A DNA stretch of 23,815 nucleotides from a virus. Numbering within the stretch: the first letter of the stretch is position 1; each line of letters opens with the position of its first letter. Positions 21,578 to 23,815 of the stretch are shown piece after piece. Location of the stretch: positions 1 through 23,815 of IMG/VR virus record IMGVR_UViG_3300025168_000674. The stretch is one strand, 5' to 3'. The notes under the pieces are model-generated. The model had not been told where the DNA came from. It worked only from the letters and a program-made list of their open reading frames with translations, and made no database searches. The position numbers and the translations under genes were made by a program.

Positions 21578-23815
21578 TTACTCCGTTGTTATTCCATCTA
21601 GTCTATAATTAAATCTCCAGGCCTGAGTTCCAGTACCTTCATTTTTCATCATTACAGCTATTAGTTCGTGTCCTGGGTTAGGGGTAAAAGCCTTACTACC
21701 AGTTATGTTTATGTGATATGAGTGTTGACCACTTCCATTTGTTTCGCCGTCTGCAATACCATGTAATGATTGAGAGGCTGCAAACCCCATAGAAACATTT
21801 GAATTACTATCACTATCGATACTTCCAGTATAAATCCATATAGTTGGGTTTTGCGATGAACCACATCTTTGATTTGATTTTAAAGTTACGTCTTTAACAC
21901 CACATGGTATTATATGTAAGTTGTTGATATATTGCGGAGGTATAGCGGTTGGGTCTGATACCTGTACAGTCCAAGTATTACTAACTAATCCATTTGAACC
22001 ACCATAAAAATATTTGTTTTGTGTTGGAGTAGATATATTTGCAGATGCAAGTGCTATATTAATTCGTTGTCCTACAAAACTACTTGCACTTATAATTGAT
22101 GCTGTTACAGGAGATTGAAGGTTTATAGAGGTACCAATTATATCTGTATCTACTGCATCATTTCCTACCTGTAAATCAGAAGATGTTAACCATATATATT
22201 TAGCCCCATTTAATTTGAAGCCTGTAACTGATGTTGTAGAATTATAATAATCGGCTGTTATGTTTCCATCTGTTGAAATATTGCCAGTTGCTATAATGGC
22301 CCCACTTGCACTTATATCGCCTGATGCTGTTAGGTTTGTAAATGTTTGTAAAGAGCTTGAGTAAACACCACTTGGTAAATTTGCTTTAACATTAGTTGCA
22401 TCTACATTATCAGCACCTTCTTCAATGGCATCTAGTTTATCTTTTAAAGTATTTGTAAAGTCATTAGCAGTTTGAGCAGGTAAATTTGTTAGATTAGCCC
22501 CATCTCCTGCAAATCTTCTTCCAGTAATATCACCACTTGCACTTATATTAGAACCCGTTATATGGGATGTAGCATGTATATCGCCTTCCACACGTAATGT
22601 TGACCTAACTACTGGAGGTACAGATGCTCCAATTAATAGTTTACCACCTACAGTAAAATCATCTGTTATAAGACCATCATCAGAAATTATTAATCCTTCA
22701 CCATATAATATACCACTTGCACTTATATTACCTGAGGATGTTATGTGTGTTCCTGTAAATCCAGTTGATGATTGAATTTGACCACCAAAAGTTCCTATAA
22801 AGGCATCATTAAAACCATTAGGGTAAACTCTATTACCAATTATATTTCCACTTGCACTTATCTGCCCTGAGACTGTTACATGAGTGGAAAAATGATTGGC
22901 TTGAGTTGAAGTTCCAAAATAATTAATATCATTATCATTATATGCTACTTGATTTCCATTTGAAACAAATCTATCCGCGTATACATTACCACTTGCAGTT
23001 ATATTACCTGAGGCTGATAATGCTGTTAGAGATACATGAACAGCTGTTCCAAATGTAGCTTTAGCTGACGGTCCATCAAGTTTAAGCATTGTGTTGCTTG
23101 ATGCGGCCTCTCCTAATGATGATGCAACATTAAAATTCAATGATCCAACCGTACCTACTTCTGTTGTTTCTATACATTCTGCAGATATGGCTGCCATTTC
23201 TCCTGATGATCTTTTGTTAAGAGAACCAGATTCTTGTATCCATCTTATAGAACCAAGAATGTCACCTTCTAACAATCTAACTGGTAAAGCCTTTGTTCCT
23301 CTAGCAAACTTTAATATAATTTCACTTCCAGTACTGGCACCATCGGTTTCAAATGCAAATGATTCGAAGTTTCCTTCGTCATTCATTTCAACACCTCTAT
23401 CCTTACTTTTTTGTTTAAATTTAATTTTGTCTGCTTTAAATTCTATTTCTTCTTCTGGATTAGTTGTTCCAAATCCTATACGCCCTTGATCACCTGATGA
23501 AGTAAAATATATTCCTGAATGGCCTGATCCTGTAATCATAAATGAAGAACCAGATCCACCTTCTTCTGGATCAGGTTGTATAACCATTGCAAAGGATTCA
23601 CTAGTATAATGTTTAAAATTAGAAGAGGAAACTGAACCAGAAAGAAGTATTGCAAACGATCCTGAGACTATTTGGAATCCTGGAGATGCTGGATCTGCCA
23701 TAAGTCCACCTGGAAACTGTATAATATTCTTTGATGCAGGACCATCTGTAAAATCATTTGATGCATACATTAATTTTGATTCTGAGTCCCACCACACAAA
23801 ATAATTATTATCATT
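21578..23815 (-). CDS. Large tail-fibre/structural protein with SASG repeats, 5' end beyond window
   Basis: 745 codons are visible and the frame is still open at the window edge. The GTG at 23797 is therefore probably not the start: the residues before it (NDNNYFV) join smoothly to WWDSESKLMYAS. The N-terminal part seen (about 90-170) has GRIGFGTTNPEEEIEFKADKIKF, then a region of small beta units, then repeated S(A/T)SGN/D-type units at about 275-530 (for example HITSSGNISASG and NLTASGDISASG). A DFTNTLKDKLDAIEEGAD segment (about 460-477) is common in phage fibre proteins. The last 150 residues are a separate beta-rich domain. It shares shaft repeats with the 650-residue fibre protein. Probably a distal or side tail fibre. 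Confidence 0.78.
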   Translation of the reverse strand, partial: NDNNYFVWWDSESKLMYASNDFTDGPASKNIIQFPGGLMADPASPGFQIVSGSFAILLSGSVSSSNFKHYTSESFAMVIQPDPEEGGSGSSFMITGSGHSGIYFTSSGDQGRIGFGTTNPEEEIEFKADKIKFKQKSKDRGVEMNDEGNFESFAFETDGASTGSEIILKFARGTKALPVRLLEGDILGSIRWIQESGSLNKRSSGEMAAISAECIETTEVGTVGSLNFNVASSLGEAASSNTMLKLDGPSAKATFGTAVHVSLTALSASGNITASGNVYADRFVSNGNQVAYNDNDINYFGTSTQANHFSTHVTVSGQISASGNIIGNRVYPNGFNDAFIGTFGGQIQSSTGFTGTHITSSGNISASGILYGEGLIISDDGLITDDFTVGGKLLIGASVPPVVRSTLRVEGDIHATSHITGSNISASGDITGRRFAGDGANLTNLPAQTANDFTNTLKDKLDAIEEGADNVDATNVKANLPSGVYSSSLQTFTNLTASGDISASGAIIATGNISTDGNITADYYNSTTSVTGFKLNGAKYIWLTSSDLQVGNDAVDTDIIGTSINLQSPVTASIISASSFVGQRINIALASANISTPTQNKYFYGGSNGLVSNTWTVQVSDPTAIPPQYINNLHIIPCGVKDVTLKSNQRCGSSQNPTIWIYTGSIDSDSNSNVSMGFAASQSLHGIADGETNGSGQHSYHINITGSKAFTPNPGHELIAVMMKNEGTGTQAWRFNYRLDGITTE
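22080..23018 (-). repeat. Dispersed ~30-35-bp repeats in the larger fibre gene
   Basis: Copies begin near 22080 (diverged), 22302, 22533, 22713, 22848 and 22989. They use the same CCACTTGCACTTAT-type opening as the repeats at 18626-19491 in the other fibre gene. They encode SASGNI/SASGDI shaft turns. Confidence 0.82.

Noticed and set aside
23795-23797. GTG as start of the large fibre gene
   Set aside because: The frame stays open to the window edge with sensible residues before it and there is no ribosome-binding site, so the real start lies outside.

Overview
The window is a stretch of an AT-rich, T4-like myovirus genome, most likely from a marine phage. The anchors are a tight structural and packaging block read entirely on the minus strand: large terminase (gp17-like), portal (gp20-like), prohead protease (gp21-like), acidic scaffold (gp22-like), major capsid protein (gp23-like) and PhoH. 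Several small proteins with marine-T4-like character surround them. I see no tRNA, no integrase, no CRISPR array and no convincing plus-strand gene. The host cannot be fixed from the sequence; the low GC would fit AT-rich marine bacteria.

Layout in transcription order (high to low coordinates). (1) 23815-17519: tail-fibre and structural region. Two long fibre proteins are built on repeated SASGNISASG-like units. Between them lie a short fibre-like protein with a 17-residue repeat and two small unknown proteins, and a beta-rich protein follows. (2) 17494-12395: an enzyme and lysis-like block. It holds a P-loop kinase, a large multidomain protein (HxGH-type nucleotidylyltransferase, an unknown middle domain, and an RNA/DNA-ligase-like domain), a Cys4 zinc-ribbon protein, a coiled-coil plus one-TM protein, an SH3-like basic protein and a two-TM holin-like protein. 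(3) 12361-4732: terminase and portal, three small unknown core-type proteins, the prohead protease, and three more unknown proteins. (4) 4637-4299: a ribosomal protein bS21 homologue, closed by a strong terminator. (5) 4097-1325: scaffold and major capsid protein with a structured leader and a strong terminator. (6) 1220-1: phoH and the first part of a further virion protein that runs off the window.

Three patterns link these genes. First, many otherwise unrelated proteins begin with a short amphipathic helix ending in (L/I)xE followed by A, G or S. That is the T4 prohead-protease recognition rule and resembles the T4 capsid-targeting peptide, so these proteins may be loaded into the prohead and trimmed there. 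The multidomain enzyme carries such a segment at its N-terminus and again before each of its two later domains, so it could be a packaged polyprotein. Second, the 9-mer ATATTTATA (coding strand) recurs in intergenic gaps in front of genes or operons and is a good candidate for a phage-specific promoter element. Where a gene has no Shine-Dalgarno sequence, the motif often abuts the ATG, suggesting leaderless or near-leaderless messages. Third, the phage carries its own bS21, a ribosomal protein that acts at translation initiation; that is at least suggestive next to the mixture of start-site types.
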